Position numbers and translations under genes: made by a program. A DNA stretch of 64,000 nt from Dysgonamonadaceae bacterium (GTDB taxonomy: Bacteria > Bacteroidota > Bacteroidia > Bacteroidales > Azobacteroidaceae): positions 1 through 64,000 of the forward strand of contig JAITQA010000051.1 in NCBI GenBank assembly GCA_031289145.1, given 5' to 3'. The notes beneath the pieces are model-generated. The model had not been told where the DNA came from and did not search any database. It worked only from the letters and a program-made list of their open reading frames with translations. Shown piece by piece: positions 27,433 through 37,061 of this stretch. Positions within the stretch are counted from its first letter, which is position 1; each line of letters opens with the position of its first letter.

Positions 27433-29601
27433 TTAATCAGCAGTCATTTTCTTGATAATACTGTAAGCGTCTACAATTCCCAATTCTCCGGCTTTACTTA
27501 AATCGGCAATGCCTTGGTTGGTATCGCCTATGTACAAGCGTGTCAAGCCTCTGTTGAAATAGGCTTCTGCAAAATCAGGATTTCTTTTGATGGCTTCATC
27601 GTAGTCAATCAATGCCGTGCGGAAATCTTTTTGCGCACACCGGATATTGCCTCTATTGAAATAGGCGTAAATAAAATTAGGGTCCAATTCTATAACTGTT
27701 GCATAATCCCGCATAATCTGGTCATAATCGAATTTCCGTTTATTATCAATGACGCCGCCTTGGGTATTATCCATGCCGGATTTAATGGGCGTATTGATAA
27801 CTGATTGAGAGGGTAGCTGTATATTCTTCTTTGTTTGAATATTTAAAGTTAAATTATTGGCGTCATTATCATTACTATCATAATTTTCAATCTGTACTTG
27901 TTTATACCTGACCACAGCGCGGTTGAAATAAGCCAATATAAAATTAGGGTCTAATTTGATTATTTTGCCGAAATCATCTATCGCTTCCGATAAATCCTGA
28001 AGCACCATAAAATCCATGGCCCGGCCGAAATAGGCGTCGATATTGTCGGAATTTCTGTCAATAGCCAAAGAATAGTCATCAATAGATTTAAAATGGAGGT
28101 CTACTTGCTGGTCTGTCAGTGCCGCTTCTTCATTCACTGCTTTTAACTTCAACTTCAGCGCTTGTTTTGCATTGTAGTCGGAAATTGTTTTATTATAGCG
28201 GGAGGCAGTTTGGTCTATCACTTCCGGTTTTTCATAATAAGTGATGACAAACTGAGGCATCAAGTCTACTTTCACATGTTTATCCTGTACTCTTCCTCTG
28301 ATTTCATTTTTATAGGATGATTTTATTTCTTCTTCTTTATCATATACAACCAAACGGTTGAATTTCTCAATATTTTGATCCGATCTTTCCCTTGTTTTTT
28401 CGTCTTCAAAGCCAATAGCATCTTCTTCTCCCGGAGCAGGTGGGTCAAAAACGCCTTTCCCTGTAATAACTTTTCCTTTTTCTTTTTCTTTTCGGAGTGT
28501 TTGTTCCATATTGTACGCATACCAATAGTCTGTATCCGCTCCTTTTGCATCGCGCATTTCCCGTTTGATTTCAGAACGGAAATAATAACCCATCACAAAG
28601 TATGGATATTCTTCCAAAACACGGTCTAAATCCGAAACGGCATTCCGATAATTGCGTGTCTCATTGTTGAGAATGGCACGGTTGTAAATAGCCATAAAAT
28701 TATCAGGCTCGTTGCTGATGGCGATATTAAAATCTTCTATTGCACCTTGGCTGTCACCTACCTGCGCACGAAGAAGCCCTCTGTTGTATCGGGCTACTGT
28801 GTTGCGGGAATCCAGATTAACTACGGCATCAAAATCCGACATGGTTCCTCTTAAATCATTCAGGTTGTAACGAGCCAATCCTCGGTTGATGTAATATCCT
28901 ATTTGTTTGGGTTCCAATCGAATGGCTTCATTTAAATCAGACAGGGCATCTTGGTATTTTTGTTGCTGATAATACAGCAAGGCGCGTTGTCCGTAAGTAG
29001 GCGCATAATATTTATTCAATTCAAGGGCTTTGGTATAGTCGACCAAAGCCTGTGTTGTATCTCCTTTTTCAGCATGTATTGACCCCCTTGTTACGTACGC
29101 TTCGGTGAATTTCGGCTGGTATTTTATCAGTCGATCCATAGCGACAAGCGCCGAGTCATAATCTTTTTTCTGTACATAAGCAATTCCTTTGTTGATAAGC
29201 ATTTGCCTGTCTTCCGGGCGGGATTCGAGTCCTTTGTTATAGTCTTCGATAGCGTTTGCATAGTCATTTTGATATTGACGGGCAATTCCTCTATACAGGT
29301 AAGCATAAAATAAAAAAGGATTTCTTTCTATACAAAATGTCAAATCATCCTCTGCGCCTTTGTAATCATCTAAACTTAATTTGGCGATAGCCCGGTAAAG
29401 ATAGGGTTCTGCCAAATAAGGTTTCGACCGGATTACCTGATTAAAGTATTGAATAGAAAGTACATAGTCTTCAAAATACAAAGCGTTCTTACCGATGGCA
29501 AGCACTCTGTTGGTATTAATCTGTGATTGCACAGGTAATGCAAAACCTGCACAAAACAAGAAAAATAGGAAAACGATTCTTTTTAACGCTCTGTATTGCA
29601 T
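27433..29601 (-). CDS. Large exported TPR-repeat protein
   Basis: 722 residues. A signal peptide ends near LPVQSQ (about residue 27). Roughly twelve to fourteen tetratricopeptide repeats follow, many with the pattern AYFNRG or AYLYRGIA. The array is broken by a charged, Lys/Glu-rich stretch (about residues 370-500) and an Asn/Asp-rich spacer near residue 590, then repeats resume. Such arrays are protein-binding scaffolds; the partner is unknown. It follows def by about 50 bp and ends 18 bp from the convergent lepA stop. Confidence 0.8.
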   Translation of the reverse strand: MQYRALKRIVFLFFLFCAGFALPVQSQINTNRVLAIGKNALYFEDYVLSIQYFNQVIRSKPYLAEPYLYRAIAKLSLDDYKGAEDDLTFCIERNPFLFYAYLYRGIARQYQNDYANAIEDYNKGLESRPEDRQMLINKGIAYVQKKDYDSALVAMDRLIKYQPKFTEAYVTRGSIHAEKGDTTQALVDYTKALELNKYYAPTYGQRALLYYQQQKYQDALSDLNEAIRLEPKQIGYYINRGLARYNLNDLRGTMSDFDAVVNLDSRNTVARYNRGLLRAQVGDSQGAIEDFNIAISNEPDNFMAIYNRAILNNETRNYRNAVSDLDRVLEEYPYFVMGYYFRSEIKREMRDAKGADTDYWYAYNMEQTLRKEKEKGKVITGKGVFDPPAPGEEDAIGFEDEKTRERSDQNIEKFNRLVVYDKEEEIKSSYKNEIRGRVQDKHVKVDLMPQFVITYYEKPEVIDQTASRYNKTISDYNAKQALKLKLKAVNEEAALTDQQVDLHFKSIDDYSLAIDRNSDNIDAYFGRAMDFMVLQDLSEAIDDFGKIIKLDPNFILAYFNRAVVRYKQVQIENYDSNDNDANNLTLNIQTKKNIQLPSQSVINTPIKSGMDNTQGGVIDNKRKFDYDQIMRDYATVIELDPNFIYAYFNRGNIRCAQKDFRTALIDYDEAIKRNPDFAEAYFNRGLTRLYIGDTNQGIADLSKAGELGIVDAYSIIKKMTAD

Positions 29602-29651
29602 GTGTATATGTTATATTACGGGATGTTGTTCCGTCACCTCTGTCTTTAGAC

Positions 29652-30212
29652 TTATTTTCTTGAAAGAGGTTTAATTTTATAGGAACAATTTACATCGCCT
29701 TTCATTATTTTATTTAGTTTCGACCGGATTATCTGTTTTCTTATACCGGGTATAAGATCCACAAACATAATTCCTTCCAAGTGATCGTACTCATGCTGGA
29801 TAACCCTCGCTTTGTATCCTTCATACACTTCATCGTGTGGCTGAAGGTTTTCGTCCAAGTACCGGATTCGGATGCTGTTTTTACGAGACACTTTTTCATG
29901 AATAGTCGGAATGGATAAGCAACCTTCTTCTATGGATGCTTCTTCTCCCTCTTTTTCAATGATGTGGGCATTGATAAAAACTTTCTTAAAGTGCATAAAA
30001 GAAGGGTCCTCATCCGCCAAAGGGCTGAGATCGATCACCAAAATACGATCCTCCAAGCCAATTTGAGGAGCTGCCAGCCCAACCCCCTCAGCATTATACA
30101 TCGTTTCAAACATATTATCCAACAATGTTTTCAAATTCGGATAATCCAAAGGAATATCTTTTGTAACTTTTCTTAAAACAGGATGTCCGTACAAAAATAT
30201 CGGTAAAATCAT
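29652..30212 (-). CDS. def: Peptide deformylase
   Basis: Removes the N-formyl group from new proteins. 186 residues with all three family motifs: [10 protein letters not shown] (about residue 42), EGCLSIP with the metal-binding Cys, and QHEYDHLEG with the two metal-binding His and catalytic Glu. Its start overlaps the ruvX stop by 4 bp. Confidence 0.96.
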   Translation of the reverse strand: MILPIFLYGHPVLRKVTKDIPLDYPNLKTLLDNMFETMYNAEGVGLAAPQIGLEDRILVIDLSPLADEDPSFMHFKKVFINAHIIEKEGEEASIEEGCLSIPTIHEKVSRKNSIRIRYLDENLQPHDEVYEGYKARVIQHEYDHLEGIMFVDLIPGIRKQIIRSKLNKIMKGDVNCSYKIKPLSRK

Positions 30213-30631
30213 ATACTAATACTAATTGTTTCTAAATAAGATTGCAATAAAATTGTCGCACTCAACTCATCCACCATGGCTTTATTCCGGCGGTCTTTTT
30301 TCTTCAATCCGCCCATAAGCATGGTTTGATGTGCTAAAACGGAAGTGAACCGTTCATCGACCATTTTAATCTCGATGTTGGGAATGGATTGTTGTAGTTG
30401 CTGTTTGAATTTCAACACACTTCCCATATTTTCGGAGGGCTGATAATCCATTTGCCGGGGTTCTCCCAATAAAAACAAATCTACCTCATTCTCAAGTATA
30501 TACTGCTTCAAAAAAGCGATAACCGTATGACTTGGTAAAGTTGTCAACCCGCCTGCTATCAGTCTCATCGGATCGGAAACAGCAAGCCCTGTCCGTTTTT
30601 TTCCATAATCTATGGCAACAATTCTTCCCAT
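30209..30631 (-). CDS. ruvX: Holliday-junction-resolvase-like RNase (RuvX/YqgF)
   Basis: 140 residues, RNase H-like fold. The first catalytic Asp is in [29 protein letters not shown] follows, and MVDERFTS and [14 protein letters not shown] carry the other acids. It processes the 5' end of pre-16S rRNA in E. coli. It is coupled to def by a 4-bp overlap. A TACCTTTG -7 box (30639-30646, minus strand) lies 8 bp before the ATG, implying a very short leader. Confidence 0.93.
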   Translation of the reverse strand: MGRIVAIDYGKKRTGLAVSDPMRLIAGGLTTLPSHTVIAFLKQYILENEVDLFLLGEPRQMDYQPSENMGSVLKFKQQLQQSIPNIEIKMVDERFTSVLAHQTMLMGGLKKKDRRNKAMVDELSATILLQSYLETISISI

Positions 30632-30638
30632 ATCAATA

Positions 30639-30646
30639 CAAAGGTA
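30639..30646 (-). promoter_or_regulatory. Probable -7 box for ruvX-def
   Basis: TACCTTTG on the minus strand, 8 bp before the ruvX ATG. The only -33 candidate is a CTTG at 17-bp spacing, so the call is tentative. Confidence 0.4.
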
Positions 30647-30702
30647 GTGATTTTTTTTTAATGCAAGTGATTTAATTGATTGTTTTTGTTTACCTGAAAT
30701 GA

Positions 30703-31719
30703 TTATTGCGTTCTGTAGAGAGGGAAATAGGATAATGGCGGTATATTGTTTCCAAATTTTTCATGAAGCAATTCGTCATAAATTGCTTGGTTATGAATAT
30801 ATCGCCAAGTTTTATAAACAAGGTATTGTTTTGAAAATTGGGATTTGAACGCAAACAAGGAATCATTTTGTCCGCCGACTCCACCGCCCAGATGCAAGTA
30901 ATCCATATTCTTTTTTTTGGCTATGATTCGGATATAGTCCCAAATATATTTCATCGGACTTAAATAAAGATATTTGTTCCGGCTGGCGCTTAAATGGGTT
31001 TGAACAATGCCGTTACATTCGGTAAACAAAGAGCCGCCGATTATTTCATCTTCATAAAAAGCCAATAATAAAGCGGAAGGAATGGTTTCAATAAATTGAT
31101 GAAAATAATCTTTTGAAAAAAAATACATTTTGGAAGCATGGACACGTTCCATATTTTCTTGGTAGGTATTTATGAATAAATCAATATCTGCCCGGCTTTT
31201 GCTTATTCGCACAGTCAGATTTTTTCTTTTCAGGCGATTGATGCGGTTTTTTAACGAATGGGAATATTGTCTTTTTTGTTCATCTTCAGGTAGTTTTAAG
31301 TTGATGCATACCGTCATATTGGTGTCGATAATTTCACCCATTTCAGCTATTATTTTTTCCTGTCCGGAAAAAAGCGGATGCATGCGTGCAAAGGCAGATA
31401 CAATGGAATGTGTATCGAAAAAATGGCGCAATTCCTGTTGAAAAGCCCGATAGTCGCTTGTATCCGGGTTTGTGAGATTTGTTAAAGGGCCTACGTACCC
31501 GTATACGGAATTGATATCGTGGTAGGGAGTGCCTTCGATTGGGCGCAAGATAACAGGTAGCGCCACTGTGCTTGCTTTATTCCGATAATAAAGCAATAGC
31601 GGCGTTCCGGTAGCGTCTAACAGATGATATTCTGCCAAATGATAGAAGTCATAGCGCTTCATCGAACAGACTATTTCATTCCATTTCCCTTTATTTTCCG
31701 CTGTGATAACTTCAAACAT
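30703..31719 (-). CDS. FemAB/GNAT-type acyltransferase
   Basis: 338 residues with the double-GNAT layout of FemAB-related proteins. Landmarks are HSLKNRINRLKRKNLTVRIS in the middle, ALLLAFYEDEIIGGSLFTEC and MDYLHLGGGVGGQNDSLFAF. FemAB-type enzymes add amino acids to peptidoglycan precursors; related ones act in exopolysaccharide clusters. The ATG at 31719 is chosen because it shares the TGATG junction with the stop of the upstream glycosylphosphotransferase gene; the ATG at 31812 would overlap that gene by 94 bp. The tight coupling suggests a surface-glycan job, which is inference. Confidence 0.65.
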   Translation of the reverse strand: MFEVITAENKGKWNEIVCSMKRYDFYHLAEYHLLDATGTPLLLYYRNKASTVALPVILRPIEGTPYHDINSVYGYVGPLTNLTNPDTSDYRAFQQELRHFFDTHSIVSAFARMHPLFSGQEKIIAEMGEIIDTNMTVCINLKLPEDEQKRQYSHSLKNRINRLKRKNLTVRISKSRADIDLFINTYQENMERVHASKMYFFSKDYFHQFIETIPSALLLAFYEDEIIGGSLFTECNGIVQTHLSASRNKYLYLSPMKYIWDYIRIIAKKKNMDYLHLGGGVGGQNDSLFAFKSQFSKQYLVYKTWRYIHNQAIYDELLHEKFGNNIPPLSYFPLYRTQ

Positions 31720-33125
31720 CAGTAGGCGTTTTTCTCTCCCTTGAACATATTCACAATTGTAACTAATATTATTTTTACATCCAATAAAAATGTCCAGTTT
31801 TCGAGATACCACACATCGTAACGTACGCGGCCTTCCATTTGTTCCATGGTCTTAGTTTCGCCTCTGTAACCGTTTACTTGCGCCCAACCGGTAATGCCCG
31901 GTTTAATCAGGTGCCGCACCATATATTTATCTATGATTGTGGAATATAATTCCGTATGTTTTAACATGTGGGGACGGGGGCCTACCACACTCATATCTCC
32001 TTTCAGCACATTGTAAAACTGAGGTATTTCGTCTAAATTGGAGCGACGTAAAAACTGTCCGAGTTTAGTGGTTCTGGGATCGTCTTTTTCGGCTTGTTTT
32101 TCATCGGCATCGTCATTGATTCGCATAGAACGAAATTTGTAACAATCAAAATCTTTGCCGTATATTCCGGTTCTACTTTGTTTGAAAATAACCGGTCCGG
32201 ATGAAGACAACTTAATCAGCAGGCCGAAAATGACATAAAGTACAGGAAATATACATATCAGGAAAATGGAAGAAAATACAATATCAAATGCTCTTTTAAT
32301 CATTTGATTATGTACGAATTGCAAAGGTTCTGAGCGAACGGCCATCACCGGTACGGATTCGATGCTTTCCAAATCCAAACGTTTCTTCACATAACGTGAA
32401 AATTCCGGTACCAGATAAAACCGGATCATATTTTTTTCCGCAAAGTTAAATATCCGGATAATTTTCTCATCTTGAGAATTGGGTAATGTGCAGTATATTT
32501 CGTCAATATTATTTTCCAAGGCGAAATTTTCTACCTCATGCGTCATTCCGAGGTAATTCGGCAATGTGTTTTTTAGTAGCATATTATCGTCAAAAAAACC
32601 ATAAATGGAATAACCGTAAGCGATTTCTTTTTTCATTTCCGCATACAGGTTCATTCCGTTTTTGCCGGCGCCGACAATGATAACCCGCTTGTAATTCCGT
32701 CCTTTTCTCCTGTAAAGTTTCAATGATTCTCTGGCAAAAACCCGCCAGACCGTAAAAATGATATATAAGGCAAAATAATAATACAAAATGAAAAGGGTAG
32801 GGACGATATCCATTTCTAATTTCAGGAAGAAAAGGCAGGTAATATATATAATCAGATGCATGGACACTAAGGATGTCGAACGCTGGATAACCTTATCTGT
32901 AAACATGACCGGCTTGTAAATTCGAACCGGCACAAAGTAAATGGCAAAAATATAACTAAAATTGAGTAAGAGAATAATAATTCTCAATTTAGATCTAAAA
33001 GTCTCTATCTCATACGTATGTGTCCATTGATAGACCCCCAGGAATAATAGATTTAAAACAATTATATCCCCAACGACAATAAACCACTTGATTAAAAAAC
33101 CGTATCTACTCTTATCTTTCTGCAT
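31719..33125 (-). CDS. Undecaprenyl-phosphate sugar phosphotransferase (WbaP/WcaJ type)
   Basis: 468 residues. Five hydrophobic segments and a Rossmann-like CoA-binding-type domain (VIIVGAGKNGMNLYAEM) precede the conserved catalytic domain: KRAFDIVFSSIFLICIFPVL, GPVIFKQSRTGIYGKDFDCY, NLDEIPQFYNVLKGDMSVVG and KPGITGWAQVNGYRG. It starts repeat-unit synthesis by moving a hexose-1-phosphate to undecaprenyl phosphate at the inner membrane. The ATG at 33125 is chosen because a perfect promoter lies at 33143-33174, inside the longer possible reading frame that would begin at 33296. Confidence 0.93.
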   Translation of the reverse strand: MQKDKSRYGFLIKWFIVVGDIIVLNLLFLGVYQWTHTYEIETFRSKLRIIILLLNFSYIFAIYFVPVRIYKPVMFTDKVIQRSTSLVSMHLIIYITCLFFLKLEMDIVPTLFILYYYFALYIIFTVWRVFARESLKLYRRKGRNYKRVIIVGAGKNGMNLYAEMKKEIAYGYSIYGFFDDNMLLKNTLPNYLGMTHEVENFALENNIDEIYCTLPNSQDEKIIRIFNFAEKNMIRFYLVPEFSRYVKKRLDLESIESVPVMAVRSEPLQFVHNQMIKRAFDIVFSSIFLICIFPVLYVIFGLLIKLSSSGPVIFKQSRTGIYGKDFDCYKFRSMRINDDADEKQAEKDDPRTTKLGQFLRRSNLDEIPQFYNVLKGDMSVVGPRPHMLKHTELYSTIIDKYMVRHLIKPGITGWAQVNGYRGETKTMEQMEGRVRYDVWYLENWTFLLDVKIILVTIVNMFKGEKNAY

Positions 33126-33142
33126 CTTTTTTTTTGAACATG

Positions 33143-33174
33143 CAAAGTTAGTTTTTATTATGGAAATAGACAAA
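33143..33174 (-). promoter_or_regulatory. Promoter of the glycosylphosphotransferase gene
   Basis: Minus-strand TTTG (33171-33174), 20 bp, TAACTTTG (33143-33150), 17 bp before the ATG at 33125. The -33 box abuts the T tract of the preceding terminator. Confidence 0.8.
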
Positions 33175-33203
33175 AAAAAGCGCCCAAATTTTGGACGCTT
33201 TTT
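33172..33203 (-). terminator. Intrinsic terminator after the OmpA-family gene
   Basis: On the minus strand, a hairpin with arms AGCGTCCAA and TTGGGCGCT (one mismatch; 33191-33199 and 33179-33187) is followed by a run of eight T. It lies about 25 bp after the stop codon at 33224. Confidence 0.75.
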
Positions 33204-33223
33204 CATTTTTATTGTTTCCTTGT

Positions 33224-34402
33224 TTATTGTGCACTCATGATAACAACACGGTTCCAGTTGTTTTGCGGATAAGGTTGTTCTCCTGAACCTTTCCATTCAA
33301 CTGTAATTTTTTCGGAAGGAATACTGTACTTGGTCGTAAGTTCCTTTGCAACGGCTTTTGCCCGTCTTTCCGAAATACCAAGGTTATACGTGGCTGAACC
33401 GGTATTTTTATCTGCATAACCAATTACTTTGATCTTTTCGCCGGTATTCTTAACGAATTCAGACGTATTATAAACGCTGATTTGTTGATTAGCATCTATT
33501 TGAGAGCTATTCAAACGGAAGAATACTACGTTCGGAACATAATTGATTTCTGTAACGTTTGTAACAGGCGCTACTTCAGGACATTCCGGACAAGAAACCG
33601 GACGTTTTGACAATTGGTCGTTTTCTGCGCGAAGAGAATTGATTTTTCCATTCAACTCATTAATCAACGCGTAATCTATCGGCTCAACCACATCAAAAGT
33701 TGTTTTACCTAATTTGAATGTCAGTCCTCCCGTAGCAGAGATAATAGCCTCATTTTCAGCTTTGTGAACTACTCTGTCGAAATAGTCGGGAACAACAGCT
33801 GCACCCAAATCAAAGTCCAGATTTAAACGTTCGGATAAACGAAATCCAAATTGGATACCCGGATTTACCGAAAGCACAGTAGAATAGCGATGATATTGCA
33901 CATCACTATTTCCAATAACTACCGGTGGAACTACATCATTGTCAATTTGATTTTTGTGGCCGTAACCCAAACCCAAATAAGGGATGAAGCTGAAAGCCTT
34001 TGTCGGAGAATAAACGCCCCAATAGTTCGCCAGATTCCACATAGCATCCAAATGGACGTTGTAGTATCCGAGATGTTGCATATAAGCTCCATCATATTCA
34101 AATCCATGAACGGTACCACCCTGACCTTTCAAACGTACACCCCAAATCGGGGTAAACCATTTTCCTACAGCGACTGTCGGAATAAAGGTAATGCGGTCGG
34201 TGAAGTTTGCTTTTGCATCATTATCTCCGAATAATGTCTGCGCACCGGCGCCAATACTGATAAACCAATTGTCGGCTGCATTGCTATGCTTAAACGCTGT
34301 CAAGTAACCCGGGGTTTTACTTTCGTAAACCAGAGCTTCTTGCGCAAAAGTATAGCAAACGAAACCCAATAACAAAGAAATTAGAAAGATTTTTGTTTTC
34401 AT
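33224..34402 (-). CDS. OmpA-family outer-membrane protein
   Basis: 392 residues. A signal peptide MKTKIFLISLLLGFVCYTFA is followed by an eight-stranded barrel-like region (about 25-220), a short linker with a Cys pair in SCPECPEV, and a C-terminal OmpA/MotB peptidoglycan-binding domain (VIGYADKNTGSATYNLGISE, RRAKAVAKELTTKY). It probably anchors the outer membrane to the cell wall. The ATG at 34402 starts the signal peptide; an upstream start at 34474 overlaps the -7 box. Strong promoter, long leader and terminator all suggest high, single-gene expression. Confidence 0.92.
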   Translation of the reverse strand: MKTKIFLISLLLGFVCYTFAQEALVYESKTPGYLTAFKHSNAADNWFISIGAGAQTLFGDNDAKANFTDRITFIPTVAVGKWFTPIWGVRLKGQGGTVHGFEYDGAYMQHLGYYNVHLDAMWNLANYWGVYSPTKAFSFIPYLGLGYGHKNQIDNDVVPPVVIGNSDVQYHRYSTVLSVNPGIQFGFRLSERLNLDFDLGAAVVPDYFDRVVHKAENEAIISATGGLTFKLGKTTFDVVEPIDYALINELNGKINSLRAENDQLSKRPVSCPECPEVAPVTNVTEINYVPNVVFFRLNSSQIDANQQISVYNTSEFVKNTGEKIKVIGYADKNTGSATYNLGISERRAKAVAKELTTKYSIPSEKITVEWKGSGEQPYPQNNWNRVVIMSAQ

Positions 34403-34471
34403 AAAATTTAATTTTTTAAACACTTTATTGATAATTTTAAATATAAAATACTTGTATAATAAAATCCGCCT

Positions 34472-34503
34472 CAAATATAGAAATAATTATTAACCTAAGC
34501 AAA
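34472..34503 (-). promoter_or_regulatory. Promoter of the OmpA-family gene
   Basis: Minus-strand TTTG (34500-34503), 20 bp, TATATTTG (34472-34479). It leaves an AT-rich 5' leader of about 65 nt before the ATG. Confidence 0.8.
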
Positions 34504-34592
34504 AAAAAACATGAATTTTGCAAAAAAAGCGTATTATTGTCATATTTTGAAATTGTAATAAGCTAATTTAGACTAATCATTATTCCTGATTT

Positions 34593-35744
34593 TTATTCAA
34601 AATAATTTAATATTCTGTATCCTGCACTTTTCAGATAAGCTTCTTTTTTCATTTCTTTGACATCATTTTGCATCATGTCTTTAATCAGCATATCCAAATC
34701 ATAATGAGGCTCCCATGAGAGTTTTGTGCGGGCTTTTGTCGCATCGCCGATGAGTAATTCTACTTCCGTAGGGCGAAAATATTTCGGATCAATTTTCACG
34801 ATATCTTCTCCTTTCCGTTTCTGAATGTCAGCTAAAAACGATTCACCGATTTTGTCCGCAAAAATAGTGGCATTAATCTCCTCTATCTTACCTGTTTCGT
34901 CGACCCCCTGTCCGGTAAATCCCACTGTAATACCTATTTCAGCGAAAGCCTTTTTGATAAAATCCCGGATAGTCGTTGTGATACCCGTAGCAATCACATA
35001 ATCATCGGGTGCATCTTGCTGTAGGATCAGGTACATTGCTTTTATATAATCTTTGGCATGTCCCCAATCTCTTTTGCTGGATAGATTGCCCATGTAAACA
35101 TCTTTCTGGATGCTTAGTGCAATTCGGGATACCGCCCGTGTTATTTTTCTGGTTACAAAAGTTTCACCTCGCAAAGGCGATTCGTGATTAAACAGAATAC
35201 CGTTGCAAGCGAACATTTTGTATGCTTCCCTGTAATTGACCGTGATCCAATACGCATATAATTTAGCTACGGCATAAGGACTTCTGGGATAAAAGGGCGT
35301 AGTTTCTTTTTGAGGTATTTCCTGAACCAAACCGTATAATTCAGAGGTTGAAGCCTGGTATATGCGTGTTTTTTCGACCAGATTTAACAGCCGGACGGAT
35401 TCCAGTACCCGTAAAGTTCCCAGTCCATCTACATTAGCCGTATATTCCGGTGTATCGAAACTAACTTTTACATGGCTTTGTGCGGCCATGTTGTATATTT
35501 CGTCCGGTTGGATTTCTCCAATAATCCGGGTTATATTCATCGAATCGGTCATATCGCCGTAATGCAAAATCAAATTCCGGTTTTCCTGATGCGGGTCCTG
35601 GTACAAATGGTCTATCCTGTCCGTATTGAATAAGGAAGACCTTCTTTTAATACCGTGTACCATATATCCCTTTTTAATCAGGTATTCCGATAAATAGGCT
35701 CCGTCTTGTCCGGTTATCCCGGTAATCAACGCTACTTTTCCCAT
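34593..35744 (-). CDS. gmd: GDP-mannose 4,6-dehydratase
   Basis: First step of GDP-L-fucose synthesis: GDP-mannose to GDP-4-keto-6-deoxymannose. 383 residues, extended SDR fold: NADP site [14 protein letters not shown], catalytic STSELYG and [10 protein letters not shown] (Tyr-x3-Lys). The GDP-binding region includes [18 protein letters not shown] 35744 is preferred over an in-frame TTG at 35753. Its start overlaps the fcl stop by 13 bp, so both are made from one message. Confidence 0.95.
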   Translation of the reverse strand: MGKVALITGITGQDGAYLSEYLIKKGYMVHGIKRRSSLFNTDRIDHLYQDPHQENRNLILHYGDMTDSMNITRIIGEIQPDEIYNMAAQSHVKVSFDTPEYTANVDGLGTLRVLESVRLLNLVEKTRIYQASTSELYGLVQEIPQKETTPFYPRSPYAVAKLYAYWITVNYREAYKMFACNGILFNHESPLRGETFVTRKITRAVSRIALSIQKDVYMGNLSSKRDWGHAKDYIKAMYLILQQDAPDDYVIATGITTTIRDFIKKAFAEIGITVGFTGQGVDETGKIEEINATIFADKIGESFLADIQKRKGEDIVKIDPKYFRPTEVELLIGDATKARTKLSWEPHYDLDMLIKDMMQNDVKEMKKEAYLKSAGYRILNYFE

Positions 35745-36805
35745 AAATACCAATCATATAATTTTTTAATACCTTCTTCAATCTCAATTTTGTGTTTCCA
35801 ACCCAATCGGTGCAATTTGGATGGGTCCGTCAGTTTGCGTAAGGTTCCGTCTGGTTTGTCGGCATTAAAAACAAATTTTCCCCGATAATCCAATGTTTGG
35901 GCGATTAATGCAGTCAAATCTTTGATGGATATTTCTTTACCGCTGCCGATATTGATGTGTGTGTTTCGGATTTCCTTGTCTTGCGGTTTCAAATCTGCAA
36001 AATTAACATTTTCCATCACAAAAACGCAGGCGTCTGCCATATCTTCACTCCATAAAAATTCGCGCATGGGCAAACCTGTTCCCCATATTTCCACACTTTC
36101 TTTCTTTACACCATATTTATCCAAGCAGGAAAGAATGGCTTCGTCCGTATCTTTTCCGGAAACACCTTCTACCGGAAGGCGGTCAAAATCTTTTCGTATT
36201 GCATCAAAATCGTTGTTCATAAGACTTTTAGCCAGATGTGTTTTTCGTAAAATCGCCGGTAACACATGCGATTTTTCCAAATCAAAATTATCGTTCGGTC
36301 CGTATAAATTTGTGGGCATGACCGCAATAAAATTGGCGCCATATTGTAGATTATAACTTTCACACATTTTTATTCCGGCTATTTTTGCAATCGCATAAGG
36401 CTCGTTGGTATATTCTAAAGGAGAACTTAGCAGGCAATCTTCGACCATCGGCTGAGGCGCTTCTCTTGGATAAATACAAGTAGAACCCAGAAACAACAAC
36501 TTTTTTACCTTGTTCAGCCAGGATGCGTGGATAACATTGTTTTGAATCTGGATATTTTCATAGATGAATTGCGCCCTGTAAGTATTATTGGCGACAATTC
36601 CGCCCACTTTTGCGGCCGCGAGTATAACATACTCCGGTTTTTCTTGTTCAAAAAATCGGAAAACAGCAAGCTGGTCAGTCAAATCCAATTCAGACAAATT
36701 TCTCAATAAGAAATTCGTATATCCTTTTGACTGTAAATTTTTTAGTATGGCAGAACCAACTAAACCGGTATGTCCTGCAACATATATTTTTGCCTCTTTA
36801 TTCAT
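35732..36805 (-). CDS. fcl: GDP-L-fucose synthase
   Basis: Second step to GDP-L-fucose: epimerase and NADPH reductase. 357 residues, SDR fold with [15 protein letters not shown] at the N-terminus, GSTCIYP, and the catalytic [33 protein letters not shown] ends the substrate domain. It lies upstream of gmd in one transcription unit with a canonical promoter about 120 bp before it. Confidence 0.95.
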   Translation of the reverse strand: MNKEAKIYVAGHTGLVGSAILKNLQSKGYTNFLLRNLSELDLTDQLAVFRFFEQEKPEYVILAAAKVGGIVANNTYRAQFIYENIQIQNNVIHASWLNKVKKLLFLGSTCIYPREAPQPMVEDCLLSSPLEYTNEPYAIAKIAGIKMCESYNLQYGANFIAVMPTNLYGPNDNFDLEKSHVLPAILRKTHLAKSLMNNDFDAIRKDFDRLPVEGVSGKDTDEAILSCLDKYGVKKESVEIWGTGLPMREFLWSEDMADACVFVMENVNFADLKPQDKEIRNTHINIGSGKEISIKDLTALIAQTLDYRGKFVFNADKPDGTLRKLTDPSKLHRLGWKHKIEIEEGIKKLYDWYLWEK

Positions 36806-36928
36806 CTGTAAATTCTTACTCTAATCACTTTCGGAAAATATGCTTGCAAAATTCGTGCCACAAAATAGAGAATCTCTGTACAAAGGCTGCAAATGCATCG
36901 TTTTCCGGATGTATTTTGATTTTATTTA

Positions 36929-36960
36929 CAAATATATGAATCTTTTTTACGGTGCACAAA
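36929..36960 (-). promoter_or_regulatory. Promoter of fcl-gmd
   Basis: Minus-strand TTTG (36957-36960), 20 bp, TATATTTG (36929-36936). It implies a 5' leader of roughly 115 nt before the fcl ATG, longer than usual here; I see no known riboswitch in it. Confidence 0.75.
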
Positions 36961-37006
36961 TTATAGTAGTTAATAATCATTAATAAATAAATATAGCTGC
37001 TAATTA

Positions 37007-37038
37007 TTTGTGTTGAATAAGAATTTCTTTTACTTTTG
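37007..37038 (+). promoter_or_regulatory. Promoter of the rhomboid gene
   Basis: TTTG (37007-37010), 20 bp, TACTTTTG (37031-37038), 23 bp before the ATG at 37062. Confidence 0.8.
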
Positions 37039-37061
37039 CAGTTTGAAAAATTAATATAACG

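Noticed and set aside
33126..33296. N-terminal extension of the glycosylphosphotransferase
   Set aside because: The 57 extra residues would run through the OmpA terminator, the end of the OmpA gene and the promoter; the usual N-terminus starts at 33125.
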